Assembly: GCA_022316685.1 (NCBI GenBank)
Contig: JAKJHU010000305.1
Coordinates: forward strand, 177,303-241,302
Source of the DNA: Progne subis subis
Taxonomy: Eukaryota > Chordata > Aves > Passeriformes > Hirundinidae
DNA: 64,000 nt
Direction: 5' to 3'
Shown: in pieces, positions 44,449-54,310 of the stretch
Numbering within the stretch: position 1 is the first letter of the stretch
Layout: each line of letters begins with the position of its first letter
Position numbers and translations under genes: made by a program
Notes under the pieces: model-generated
Databases searched by the model: none
Told to the model about the DNA's origin: nothing
Seen by the model: the letters and a program-made list of their open reading frames with translations, nothing else

Positions 44449-45438
44449 GCATTAGTTATTGTCTTACACAGCATATTCTTAATACATGACATTACACAAC
44501 TTAGTACTAATAATCTTACCACTACAAGTAATAATATAACAAACACTTGTTTAATGACACACTTCAGCTATTTTGTAATCCTAAGGCTACTTAACTAATC
44601 TCTAAGTACATTATCACTTTCTTTTCAATCATGTCATTTGTTTTTCATTAATTGCAATTTTTGTGAATAGATCCAGAATGGTCAGACAGGTTCATGCAAC
44701 ACATTCCTTCAAACTCTTCACACCCATGGTTATGTACTAAAACAAAACCAATCGCAGCACGGTTTTGTAAAACAGCATGATTAACACTGGTAACATCCAC
44801 AGATAGCTCATCTAAAATTTGACTAGTTAAATTCAAATCTGATTTGGTCCAGCATGCCATCTGCTTCAATGTGGTCATTGCTCTGGCGCTGTTGCTCCTG
44901 GTATAAACATGGATGTTAACACTGTCCCAGCTTGGGACCAGATTTTAGGATATTTTATGTCTGTACAGTCCAACTCATGTATAGCATGTTTTCTCTGAGT
45001 GACTTTTGCTAAAGTCATCAATGCAAGTTATGTTAGGGTGAAACAGGGCAAGCTTCCCTAAATAGCATAGGGCCTCCATTGTGGGCTGGCTGGGAACTCC
45101 AGTCCAAGCGCGGTCCCCACATATCAAAAATGTTCCTGATGGAAGGCATCACACTGGTTTGCCACAGTAAAATTCAGCATTGTCTCATTTTTCACATAAC
45201 CTTTAAAACTGTGAGGGCTCCAAAGGGGTGTTCCTATCAAACAAGTTCTGAATGGGTCTTGGGGATTGGCCAGGCTAAGGCAAATAGAATCGTGTCCAGT
45301 CACATTGGCAAATGTCACCCATACATTAGTTCTCATAGAAAATGAATGAGCTAGTTGAGAAGATCTTGCAACACTTGTTGACACCATGAGCAAAAGGCAC
45401 ACAACACGCAAGAACATCTTACCATGTGGAACTGCCAC
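44449..45438 (-). pseudogene. ERV-B env remnant
   Basis: The first part (45438-45124) has a start, a hydrophobic signal segment (LRVVCLLLMVSTSVA) and the beginning of a surface subunit with NVT and NET/NFT glycosylation sites, then a stop. Most of the surface subunit and the cleavage and fusion region are absent. From about 44878 the transmembrane subunit ectodomain is readable. It includes the LQNRAAI segment of the immunosuppressive region and a CX6CC motif (CEEFEGMCC), both arranged as in alpharetroviral env. A hydrophobic anchor-like stretch follows in another frame at ~44460-44560. The frame is broken and no functional envelope is encoded. Confidence 0.8.
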
Positions 45439-45881
45439 ATCTCTCTCTTAATGGCCCATGCTGTCTGCGCAAATCTCCAATCTGCTACTCCACCAAAATC
45501 ATCAGGAACAGGGTTAGGTATTCCCAACACTACCTGTGCCGCTTGATAAAAGGCACCAAGGGTACCACTATAGCAATGGTCACACAAACCACCCTCACAC
45601 CAAAGCTTTGGTGTCTCTCTCCCAAATTGTGCACCACAAACTCCGCAGCTCACTTCTATAACTATTACTCTCTGACACTGAGGACACTCTTTTTCTTGCC
45701 ACTCATGCAAGCCCTGGGAAAGTTCCAATGATCCCAAGGGGCCTTGGTGACCAATAATGCACGCTACAACCCAGTCTGGGTCAGGAGGGCGTTGTTCACC
45801 AGCGGCCTCAACCACCAGCTGTCTCAGCAAGGACTTGATGATCCTTCTTCCTTCTTTTCCTTCCTTGCCGGCCGAGTCCAT
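45351..45881 (-). CDS. Unrecognised cysteine-rich ORF overlapping env start
   Basis: This is an uninterrupted 176-codon frame in an otherwise decayed provirus. The N-terminus (residues 1-35) is charged, with a basic, possibly helical segment. The middle has cysteines at 66, 69, 79, 82, 95, 100 and 103, that is CPQC, CGVC and C-x4-C-x2-C, which look like a zinc-binding fold. The C-terminus (residues 134-147) is CSCVLCAFCSWC-like. The last 29 codons overlap the env start in another frame. Its place between the pol end and env is that of retroviral accessory genes. I do not recognise a family. Alternatives are a displaced pol or env exon read out of frame, or chance survival. The start ATG at 45881 is inferred. 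Confidence 0.5.
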   Translation of the reverse strand: MDSAGKEGKEGRRIIKSLLRQLVVEAAGEQRPPDPDWVVACIIGHQGPLGSLELSQGLHEWQEKECPQCQRVIVIEVSCGVCGAQFGRETPKLWCEGGLCDHCYSGTLGAFYQAAQVVLGIPNPVPDDFGGVADWRFAQTAWAIKREMWQFHMVRCSCVLCAFCSWCQQVLQDLLN

Positions 45882-46627
45882 TTACTCGGTTCCCATTGTG
45901 GTCCAGATGCAAAGCTCAAAGGCTTGGGTGCAGCTGTTGTCAAATTCACCTCAGAGGTGCCCTGATCGCTGACCAGCAGGTTTCAGAGTGACAGATTCCA
46001 GGGCCCTTGGAGATCTGTCAGTCTGGGATGAATTTGAGATCAGCTGCTCTGCCCAGAAGTGTTCTTCTTATCTTCTCCGGAACTGACCATCGGGCTTTTT
46101 ATCTTCAGAGGGCTTGTGGTGTTCACTGCATGCAGAAGGCTTACTGTGACCCTGTTCAGCATGAAACCACTTTGTCAGCAATGCATGAGTAAAAACCACC
46201 CCATCTTGGATCTTACTTGGCAGCTGCTGCAGCCACACAACTTAGTAAGGATATCTCTGGGTTTTCACCAGCTTAAGTCTTTAGTAAATAAATTCCAAGT
46301 GGACACTAAACAAGTATTTCACTAAGAGATGATGAAATGTTAAAATTAAAAGCAAGTCAGATTGCAGCTGTAATTATACTACATTAGAAACTCCAGTTGG
46401 TGGGGATCCATTCACTATATAGAGAGAAATTAGTAATCAAGGTAAGATTAGTAATCAAGGACAGAACATTTGTTTCCTGCATGCTTTTCCAGGCTTGGAA
46501 CCAACAGAGTTGACTACATGGAGAGTTGACTAGGGTGAACTTGGAACTCACTCTCTCTGGCAGGAGACTAGTTAAGAAGTGTTACTGATAACAAAGAAGA
46601 AAAATTATACAACATTGATTATTACAA

Positions 46628-46660
<33 letters not shown>

Positions 46661-46783
46661 TACTACTACTATTATTATTATTACTTTGTTCTCATCTGCT
46701 TTTAACATTTGTCTCTTACAAGTCCTCATCCATTCCTGTAGAAACCTAACCCTTTTTCCATTCCCCTGTGGCAGCTCCCATCC
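45882..46783 (-). other. ERV-B stretch between CEPT1 and the cysteine-rich ORF
   Basis: No clear gene. It may hold CEPT1 3' untranslated sequence next to the stop, and possibly an integrase tail nearer the ORF (a readable WLQQLPSKIQDGVVFTHALL frame around 46080-46240). A (TAA)n tract at 46630-46684, read on the minus strand about 100 bases after the CEPT1 stop, could be a decayed poly(A) tail or an independent microsatellite. Confidence 0.4.
46630..46684. repeat. ATT/ACT trinucleotide microsatellite
   Basis: TTATTATTATT interrupted by TACTACTACTAC over 55 bases. Confidence 0.95.
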
Positions 46784-47775
46784 CTAGTGATGGTTCGAGG
46801 GCATGGGGCAGCCCTTGATGCAGAACACGTGGATGTGCAGGTGGGCAGCAATTCTGGCTGCACACGCTGACACAGTATCGGAGCAGGTCAATCAGGGACA
46901 GGATCAGGGCAATCCAGAGGACAATATACTCATCAATAAAGCTGTTAAAATGCTTGGTCAAGGAACAGCAATGCTGGGCCTATGAATGCTGTGTCATATA
47001 GATGCATTTCACTCTTGGTCACTGTGGGCAACCACCAGTTGATTTGTGATCTTGGCAGACCCAAAGCCAAAAGTCAGGATGTAGAGGCAGAGGTGCCTCT
47101 CAAAGAGCTGCACAGCAGATTTCTTGTAGATCATTGCAGCCGAGGCAATCACGGAGCCAATATGGAGAAAAGGTGAGAGGACACTTGTTCCTGCTGAAGT
47201 GGATCCATTTTTGCCAACTTCAGTTTGTACCGGAGAATATGGTTCCTGCCACAGTACAAGGAGCTGGGGGTATTTTTACCTGAATGTTCAGTCTTAGAAT
47301 CAGAGATTGCTAAAAAGGTGGTTCTCCAATCACTGCCAGTAAATGCATGATTATTGTGAAGACTTGTACCTTAGTCACATCAATCATGCCGAAGTGCAGA
47401 GTTCTTGAGATGTACATCTGTCACTGTGTGCAGTAAAACATGAATGTCACAGCAAAACAACAGAAGAACATCCAGTCAGGGTTGTTGTCCAGCTGCACAA
47501 CCATACAAGTTCCCAAAACCACAAAGACTGTGGACAATGAATCACAGCTATGATCAAAAAGCTCTGTTAACAGAGTGCTGCTATTTGTCCTTCTTGCTTG
47601 TTTTCCATCTGTAGCATTGAGGGACTGGAATGCCACAGGCACAAGCAATGAATGTCCCGGAAGGCGTCTGCCTTTGAAGATGTTGAGCAGTAACATACTA
47701 ATAACAGAGTTGTAAATATATTTATTAACAGTCAGATGATGATGATCAGACTGGGGGAAGTCCAGGCTGGAGAAT
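46784..47775 (-). pseudogene. CEPT1: CEPT1 retro-copy (codons ~85 to stop) inside ERV-B
   Basis: CEPT1 is the ER/nuclear-membrane enzyme that makes phosphatidylcholine and phosphatidylethanolamine from CDP-choline or CDP-ethanolamine and diacylglycerol. Here ~990 bases carry its C-terminal three quarters with no introns. Recognisable parts are [73 protein letters not shown] and a terminal SNHH plus stop (TAG at 46784-46786). Residue choices ([10 protein letters not shown]) favour CEPT1 over CHPT1. The CDP-alcohol phosphotransferase motif keeps DG, AR and the last two Asp, but its central Gly is Thr. Frameshifts and stops interrupt it. The first ~84 codons are absent, replaced by viral gag in the same orientation. 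Confidence 0.85.
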
Positions 47776-49150
47776 GGATATCTTCAGTATGAATCCAATC
47801 TAACATTGTTCGAGCACTTTTCAGATTTCAAGCTGTGCTCTTTTACTGTGGTTTTTTTTTTGCTTGTTGCAAGATTTTCTATTCATGCTGCTCACACACA
47901 GGATTGCCATCTCTGAACATGACAGGACATGCTACAGGACATGCCATGTGTCCTGCGGGTTCCCACTGTCCTTCTAGTATAGCATCACCTATAATTTTGG
48001 ACCATCGAGTCACAGGGGGGGCAGGCAAAAGTGTTGCCTGGGAACTGCTTTCTGCAGTTTGTTCTAGAAGTTGTTGCATTGGAGTTAACTGGGAGCTGAA
48101 TGATGTTGGCTCCTCCTGATTTTTAGCATTTATTGTAGATAATTCTTGGGCTTTTTCCAGTACCAGCTTAGTTGCTGCTTGCCCTCACTCATCCAGGCAT
48201 TGCATCACTGCCTGAATTTGCTCAGTCAGTTCTTTTAAACCAATCGTGGGTTCTGCTGTGGGTTCTGCTATGGGTTCTGCTCCACCACTGGGTCCTCCTC
48301 TAATTCGTCCGGCAGTGGAATATTGTCGGGAGAAGGTGGTCGACAGCAGGGGTCACGGGTTCCCCTCTCTTGGTCGACCGGTGTCTCTTTGGGCACAGCC
48401 GGGTAGGGGGGGCACTCGGTGCATGTGTTGTGGGAGCAGCGGCACTGGGAGCGGTGGTGGCCCCCACCCCGGCCCATGGTGGCAGTGGCGGTGGCGGCAG
48501 GGGCGGTGTGAACTCCCGGGGGTCACTTTCTCCTCATCCTCCCTTGTTGCTGCGGGGTGGAGAGGGTGGCGGGCACCATGGAGCCGCTGCCACGGAGGGA
48601 CGGGGGCAGTGCGTGGGCCGGGAGCAGCGAGCGGGGCATCGGCCAGTGACGGTGCCGGGGCGCTGGAGGCGGCGGGAGGGCATGGCAGGGGCCCCACGGC
48701 ACTTTCCCGACTTTGCAGTGCCGCGGAGTTGTTAAATGTCCATTTCCCTGCGCCCAGTTAATCAGCTTTTGCAGTACTTTTTCTGCTACTGCTTTTCCTC
48801 TCTCAGAGTATAATAATAAGCAACTTCAATGTGGCAGCAAATTCGCACTCCATGCTTGCCTCATCAATGGGGCAGGGAAGGGAGTACTCAGAGCCTTCCA
48901 CCTGTTTTCAAGAAAACTGCCCCTGTTCCCCTTATCAGCTCAGCCTCGCACTCTTTGCAAGGACGGCGAGCTTCTACCTCAATGCTGATGCATCTCTTGG
49001 CAGATCAGCGTCTGACTTCTATTTTCTGGAGGGTCTCACCTCAGTGCAGCTGCATCTGTCAGCAATCCAGCATCTATCTACTCAGCATCCCACTGCTAAT
49101 TTCTCCTCCAGGTCATCATCCCAAGGTCTGATGTTCAGTGCCAATTAAAG
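47776..49150 (-). pseudogene. ERV-B gag remnant
   Basis: From right to left: a poorly readable matrix part (a RGKAVAEKVLQKLINWAQG segment at ~48740-48800), a GC- and proline-rich linker (48250-48700), and the beginning of the capsid (RWSKIIGDAILEGQWEPAG, then a frame break). The last gag-like residues ([12 protein letters not shown]) lie at ~47777-47812, where the CEPT1 sequence starts. The capsid rest, nucleocapsid and protease are missing. This order is typical of avian class II gag. Confidence 0.7.
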
Positions 49151-49168
49151 GTGATTTTGAAAAAAACA

Positions 49169-49536
49169 TGGGGAACAGCCAGAGTCAAACATCTTCTTCA
49201 CAGAAGTAGTGGTGAATGTTCATTTTATTGAGGGTACAAAGGGTTCTTTTATAAATACATCATTCTAGTGCATAAGCTGTTCACACGGCATTTTACTACA
49301 TGTCATTGGCTATCTCCTCCTGTCCACGAGCTCCAGGCAGCTATACTATTGGCTAGTGTTATCTGCATAAGCATTCCTTTGCAGTTACCTGTTTACACTT
49401 TGTTGAGAGGCCATCAGCTTGTTCCCAGGCTCTTTGTCCTGGTTCTCAGGCTCAACATCCTTGACAGTGCTGAAACAACAGAACTTTCCAAGCACTGGAA
49501 GGCCTCTCTGCGTCTGTCTCCAAAAATCCTGCTACA
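49169..49536 (-). repeat. ERV-B 5' LTR
   Basis: On the minus strand it runs from TGTAGCAGGATTTTTGG to GGCTGTTCCCCA. It has CAATAAAATG near its 3' third. The adjacent leader has TTGGCACTGAAC about 23 bases inside, possibly a degenerated lysine-type primer site. Confidence 0.85.
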
Positions 49537-50407
49537 GTCAAGGAACAAACAATCGTGCTTCAGCTGATTGTCATCAAAAACAATCCCAAGACGCTCCATG
49601 AACTGCAACAGCTCTGTGGTTCCATTAATTGGGTTCGACCCCTTCTTGGAATTTCCCCAGAAGACCTCGCTCCACTTTTTAACCTTCTGTGAGGGAGCTG
49701 CGAACTCAGTTCTCCTAGGAGCTTGACCCCTGAGGCAAGAAAGGCAATTACCTGCATCCAAGAGGTTCTGTCAGCCTGACAGGCCCACAGGTATGATCCA
49801 CCTTTGCCGTTTCTGCTTGCAGCGTTAAGTAGAGTCCCACATTGGAGTGGACTGATTTTTCAATGGGACCCAGGACTTAAAAGACCAGTTGGTCATCCTC
49901 AAATAGGTTTTCCTTCAAGCACAACCAACTAAAAGAGTAACCACACCGCAAGGAACCATGGCAGCAGTCATCTGTAAGGGCAGGGCTCGCTTCCGCTCTC
50001 TTGTGGGGTGTGACTTTGCATGCATCTACATGCCATTGGCAACTACCGAGGAGCTAGAGTTTCTGCTCCAAAATAATGACAACCTTCAGTTCGCCCTAGA
50101 TATCTATCCAGGAAAAATTTCCATCCATATCCTGGCCACAAATTATTTAAAGCAGAACTTCATTTGGTTCCCAAATTCATTCAAGGTAAAACTCCTCTCG
50201 AAGCTGGGACAGTCTTTACAGACGGCTCAGAGTCTTCTCATAAGTCAGTCATGACTTGGAAAGACACTAGGACACAGAAGTGGGAGTCTGACGTCCGAGT
50301 AGTGGAAGGATCTCCACAAATTGCTGAGATGGCAGCTGTCGTCAGGGCATTAGAGAAGTTCAAAGACCAACCGTTTAACCTAATCACAGATTCAGCATAT
50401 GTAGCTG
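49537..50407 (+). pseudogene. ERV-C: pol fragment (RT connection and RNase H)
   Basis: The plus strand encodes retroviral pol. There is a connection-domain segment (CGSINWVRPLLGISPEDLAPLF near 49605-49670), then stops and shifts, then a cleaner RNase H N-terminal part in 50164-50404. That part shows the catalytic Asp (VFTDGS), Glu (EMAAVVRALEKF) and Asp (ITDSAYVA). The fragment abuts the ERV-B LTR on the left and the ERV-D LTR on the right without a gap, so both ends were removed. It is a class II-type pol in opposite orientation to its neighbours. Confidence 0.75.
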
Positions 50408-51067
50408 TGTCCTGGTTTGGAGACAAATTTGGGGGAAAACCCCTGTATAGGATCCCTCCGGGAAGCAAACCCAAGTGGCCCCTCCCTCCAACCAGTCCGA
50501 AAAAAAAACCTTTGTGGAGAAAAGTGGAAAAAACTATTTTACTAAACAAATAAAGTGCATACAAGTATAAAGAATGAATAATATGAAACAATAAAACCTC
50601 TCGTTCTGGAGTGAGATGGCCAATTGAGAAAGTTCTTGCCGTGGGTGGAGCTCGGCTCTCTCTCAGTCTCTCCTCAGTCCCAGTCCCTCCGGCGCTGCTG
50701 GAAAATTCCGAGGTCCAGGCCCCAGTGGGCCGCAGGTGCAGCCCCCAGTGCTCCCCTGGGTTTTCAGTCCAGAGCAGGTTTAAACAGTTCCAAGAAAAAA
50801 GAAAGAAAAAAAACAGTCCAGGGAACTTCTCTGCCCTAGCTAGCTGAAACTAACTAAAAGCAAAAAGATCTCTGTCCTGCAGTGCTCTCCAAAGCCTCCG
50901 CCGAACACCGTCCGGAGAAGAATGTGGAGGAGTCGGGCAGTTTTCTCAAAACAAACTCCGCGCTTCTCCTTGCTCGTAGAACCAGTCTTAAAGGCACAGG
51001 ACTCAATATGCAGCACAAACAGAACAGACGATTGGGGATACAAGCATCATAAAGTTACCCTAGGACA
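50408..51067 (-). repeat. ERV-D 3' LTR
   Basis: 660 bases, closely matching 56385-57051. It includes an A-rich segment and a C/T-rich segment with CTCTCTCTCAGTCTCTCC. Confidence 0.9.
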
Positions 51068-51085
51068 TTCCACCCCTTATCCCCA
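51068..51085 (-). other. ERV-D polypurine tract
   Basis: On the minus strand GGGGATAAGGGGTGGAA runs directly into the 3' LTR. Confidence 0.85.
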
Positions 51086-51138
51086 TATTGTCAATTTACT
51101 AAAACTTATATATACTCTAGCTCTACACACACATACAT

Positions 51139-54100
51139 CTATATAAAAACAATATGCAATATACAGCTACATACAGTGGCAGTACCATTCAGCACACAAC
51201 GATAATTACACACGGTTCTCACCCAACAATCAGATCTCCCTGGGGTACACATCGTGTGGTTCCATCTTTCTGCATTACCCACCATGTGCAGCCTGGTCCC
51301 TGAGCAAAGACAATCCCACGGATGGGATCCTCTGTACTTGAAGCAGGATTGATCCAAACTGTCTTCCCTAACAAACCTCTTACATGTACTACTGGGACTT
51401 TCTCTCCATCTACTGTATGTAGGGGCTCAGATTGGGCAGGGCCTGCTCGGTTGGTGGAACCTTGGGTGTTAACTAACCAGGTGGCCTTTGCTAGATGCTA
51501 CTCCCATCCTCTTTTGAATCATCCTCTACCTAGTGCTTTAGGGTGGTTTTTAGCAGTCTATCGTATCTTTCTACTTTTCCCTGAAGCTGATGCATGAGAG
51601 GGGATATGGTACACCCACTCAATGCCATGTTCCCTAGCCCAGTTGTTGATGAGGCTGTTCTTGAAATGAGTTCTATTGTCTGACTCAATCTTCTTAGGGG
51701 TACCTATGCTTCTAAAGAACTTGCTTTTCAAGGCCTAGAATGGTGTTACGGGCTGTAGCATGGGGCACAGGGTAGGTCTCCAGCCATCCAGTTGTGGCTT
51801 CCACCATGGTCAGCACGTAGCGCTTGCCTTGGCGGGTTTGGGGAAGGGTGATGTAGTCAATCTGCCAGGCTTCCCCGTACTTATACTTGGACCATCGCCC
51901 GCCATACCATAGGGGCTTCACCCACTTGGCCTGCTTGATGGCACAGTCATGGATAACCTGAGAAATACTGTCCATGGTTAGATCCACCCCTCGGTCTCGT
52001 GCCCACTTATAGGTGGCATCTCTGCCCTGATGACCTGAGGCATCATGGGCCCGTCGAGCTAGGAACAGTTCTCCCTTGTGTTGCTAATCTAAGTCTATCT
52101 TTGACATGTCTGTCTTTGCAGCTTGATCTACCTGCTCGTTGTTTCGGTGCTCTTCATTAGCCCGACTCTTGGGGACATGGGCATCTACATGACGGACTTT
52201 GACAGGTAGCTTTCTCTACCCGAGTGGCAATGACCTTCCACTCATCTGCAGCTCAGATTGGCTTTTCTCTGTGCTGCTAATTGGCCTTTTTCTACTTCTC
52301 CAGCCATCCCCACAGAGCATTGGCTACTATTCACGAATCAGTGTAGAGGTAGAGCTTTGGCCACTTTCTCTCTTTCAGCAATGTCCAGGGCCAGTTGAAC
52401 AGCTTTGAGTTCAGCAAGTTGGCTTGACCCACCTTCTCCTTCAGTGGCTTGTGCAACCTGTTGTGTGGGGCTCCATACAGCTGCTTTTCACTTTCGTTTC
52501 ATCCTCAATGATGCGGCAGGAACCGTCAGTGAAAAGAGCGTAGCAAGTTTCTTCTGCTGGCAGTTGGTTGTATGGTGGAGCTTTTGTAGCACGTGTTACT
52601 TGTTCTTGCTCTTCTTCATCTATGAGACTAAAGTTTTCACTTTCTGGCTAGTTTGTAATTATTTCTAAAATCTCAGGGCAATTTGGGTTTCTAATGCGGG
52701 TGCGCTGAGTGATGAGGGCAATCCATTTGCTCCATGTGGCATTGGTGGCATGGTGGGTAGAGGGAACTTCCGCTTTGAACATCCATCCCAGCACTGGTAG
52801 TCGAGGTGCCGGCAGGAATTGTGTTTCAGTGCCTACTACTTCTGAGGCGGTTTGAACTCCTTCATAGGCGGCCAAGATTTCCTTCTCTGTTGGAGTGTAG
52901 TTGGCTTCAGACCCTCCATAGCTTCGGCTCCAGAATCCCAGTGGTCGGCTCCGAGTCTCCCCAGGCACTTCTGCCAAAGGCTTCCAGGACAGGCCATTGT
53001 TCCCGGCTGCTGAGTAGAGCACATTCTTCACATCTTGGTCCCATCCTGACTGGGCCAAGGGCTACTGCATGAGCGATCTCCTGCTTGATCTGGGACAAAG
53101 GCTTGTTGCTGTTTCAGGGCCCCAGTGGAAATCGTTCTTCTTGCGGGTAACATGGGTAGAGAGGGCTTCACAATCTGGCTGTACTTCAGGAATGTGCATC
53201 TTCCTAGAAACCTTATGGCGCCTAGGAAAGCTTGTGTTTCCCTTTTGTTGGTTGGTGGACACATTGCTGTGATCTTGTTGATGACTTCAGTGGGAATCTG
53301 ACGCCTTCCATCATTGCCACTTTACTTCCTAGAAACTGGATCTCTCGAGCAGGTCCCTTAACTTTGCCTCTTCTTGATAGCAAAGTCAGCTTTCAGGAGA
53401 ATCTGGATGATCTTTCTCTCTTTCTCAAACACTTCTATTGCTGTGTTTCCCCACACAATGATGTCATCAATGTACTGTAGATGTTCTGGAGCTTACTCTT
53501 TTCTAGTGCAGCCTTGATCAGTCCATGGCAGATGGTGGGGCTGTGTTTCTACTCTTGGGGCAGTCGGTTCTAGGTGTACTGCACGCCCTTTCCAGGTGAA
53601 AGCAAACTGAGGCCTGCATTCTGCGGCCAGAGGAATGGAGAAAAATGCGTTAGCAATGTCAATAGTGGCATACCATTTTGCTGCCTTGGACTCCAGCTCG
53701 TACTGGAGTTCCAGCATGTCTGGCACAGCAGCGCTCAATGGTGGAGTCACTTCGTTCAAGGCTCGGTAGTCCACAGTCAATCTCCATTCTCCATCAGACT
53801 TGCGCACAGGCCAGATGGGGCTATTGAAGGGTGAGTGGGTTTTGCTGACCACCCCTTGGGTCTCCAGATCACGGATCATCTTGTGGATGGGAATCACAGC
53901 ATCTCAAGTTGTTCTGTATTGTCGGCGATGCACTGTTGAAGTGGCAATTGGCACTTGTTGCTCTTCCACCTTCAGAAGACCTACAGCAGATGGGTTCTCT
54001 GATAATCCAGGCAAGGTATTCAACTGCTTAACATCCCCTGTCTCTACAGCTGCTATCTCGAATGCCCACCTAAATCCCTTCGGGTCTTTGAAATACCCAT

Positions 54101-54310
54101 TTCGGAGGAAGTCTATGCCCAAAATGCATGGAGCCTCTGGGCCAGTTACAATAGGGTGTCTCTTCCGCTTATTTCCAGTCAGGCTCACATCAGCTTCCAC
54201 CAAAGTAAAATCTTGTGAACTCCTTGTCTCTCCAGCAATGGAAACAGATTCTTCCCCACATGTCTTGATGGGAGTAATGTGCACTGTGCATCAGTGTCAA
54301 CTAAGGCCTC
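51139..54310 (-). pseudogene. ERV-D pro-pol remnant
   Basis: Order on the minus strand: protease with VDTDAQCTLL (Asp-Thr-Asp at 54290-54298) and the ILGIDFL motif, reverse transcriptase (53900-53060) with the YIDD box at ~53460-53475, then connection and RNase H in broken frames. Integrase follows (51987-51600) with its first catalytic Asp in WQIDYITL; at the second site the SDN-Gly is SDN-Arg. The C-terminal domain ends near 51160. A small in-frame deletion removes one zinc-binding cysteine before the integrase core. Stops and indels occur throughout. Confidence 0.8.

Larger units (their letters stand above)
44097..49536 (-). mobile_element. ERV-B: alpharetrovirus-like provirus carrying a CEPT1 copy
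   Basis: Read on the minus strand: 5' LTR 49536-49169, leader, gag matrix, linker and capsid start, then an intron-less CEPT1 segment, an unresolved stretch, an unrecognised cysteine-rich frame, a deleted env, a polypurine tract and 3' LTR 44419-44097. Most or all of pol is missing. The env transmembrane part resembles that of avian alpharetroviruses. LTR lengths differ (368 and 323) because the 3' copy has deletions. Flanking bases do not form a target duplication. It is defective. Confidence 0.75.
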
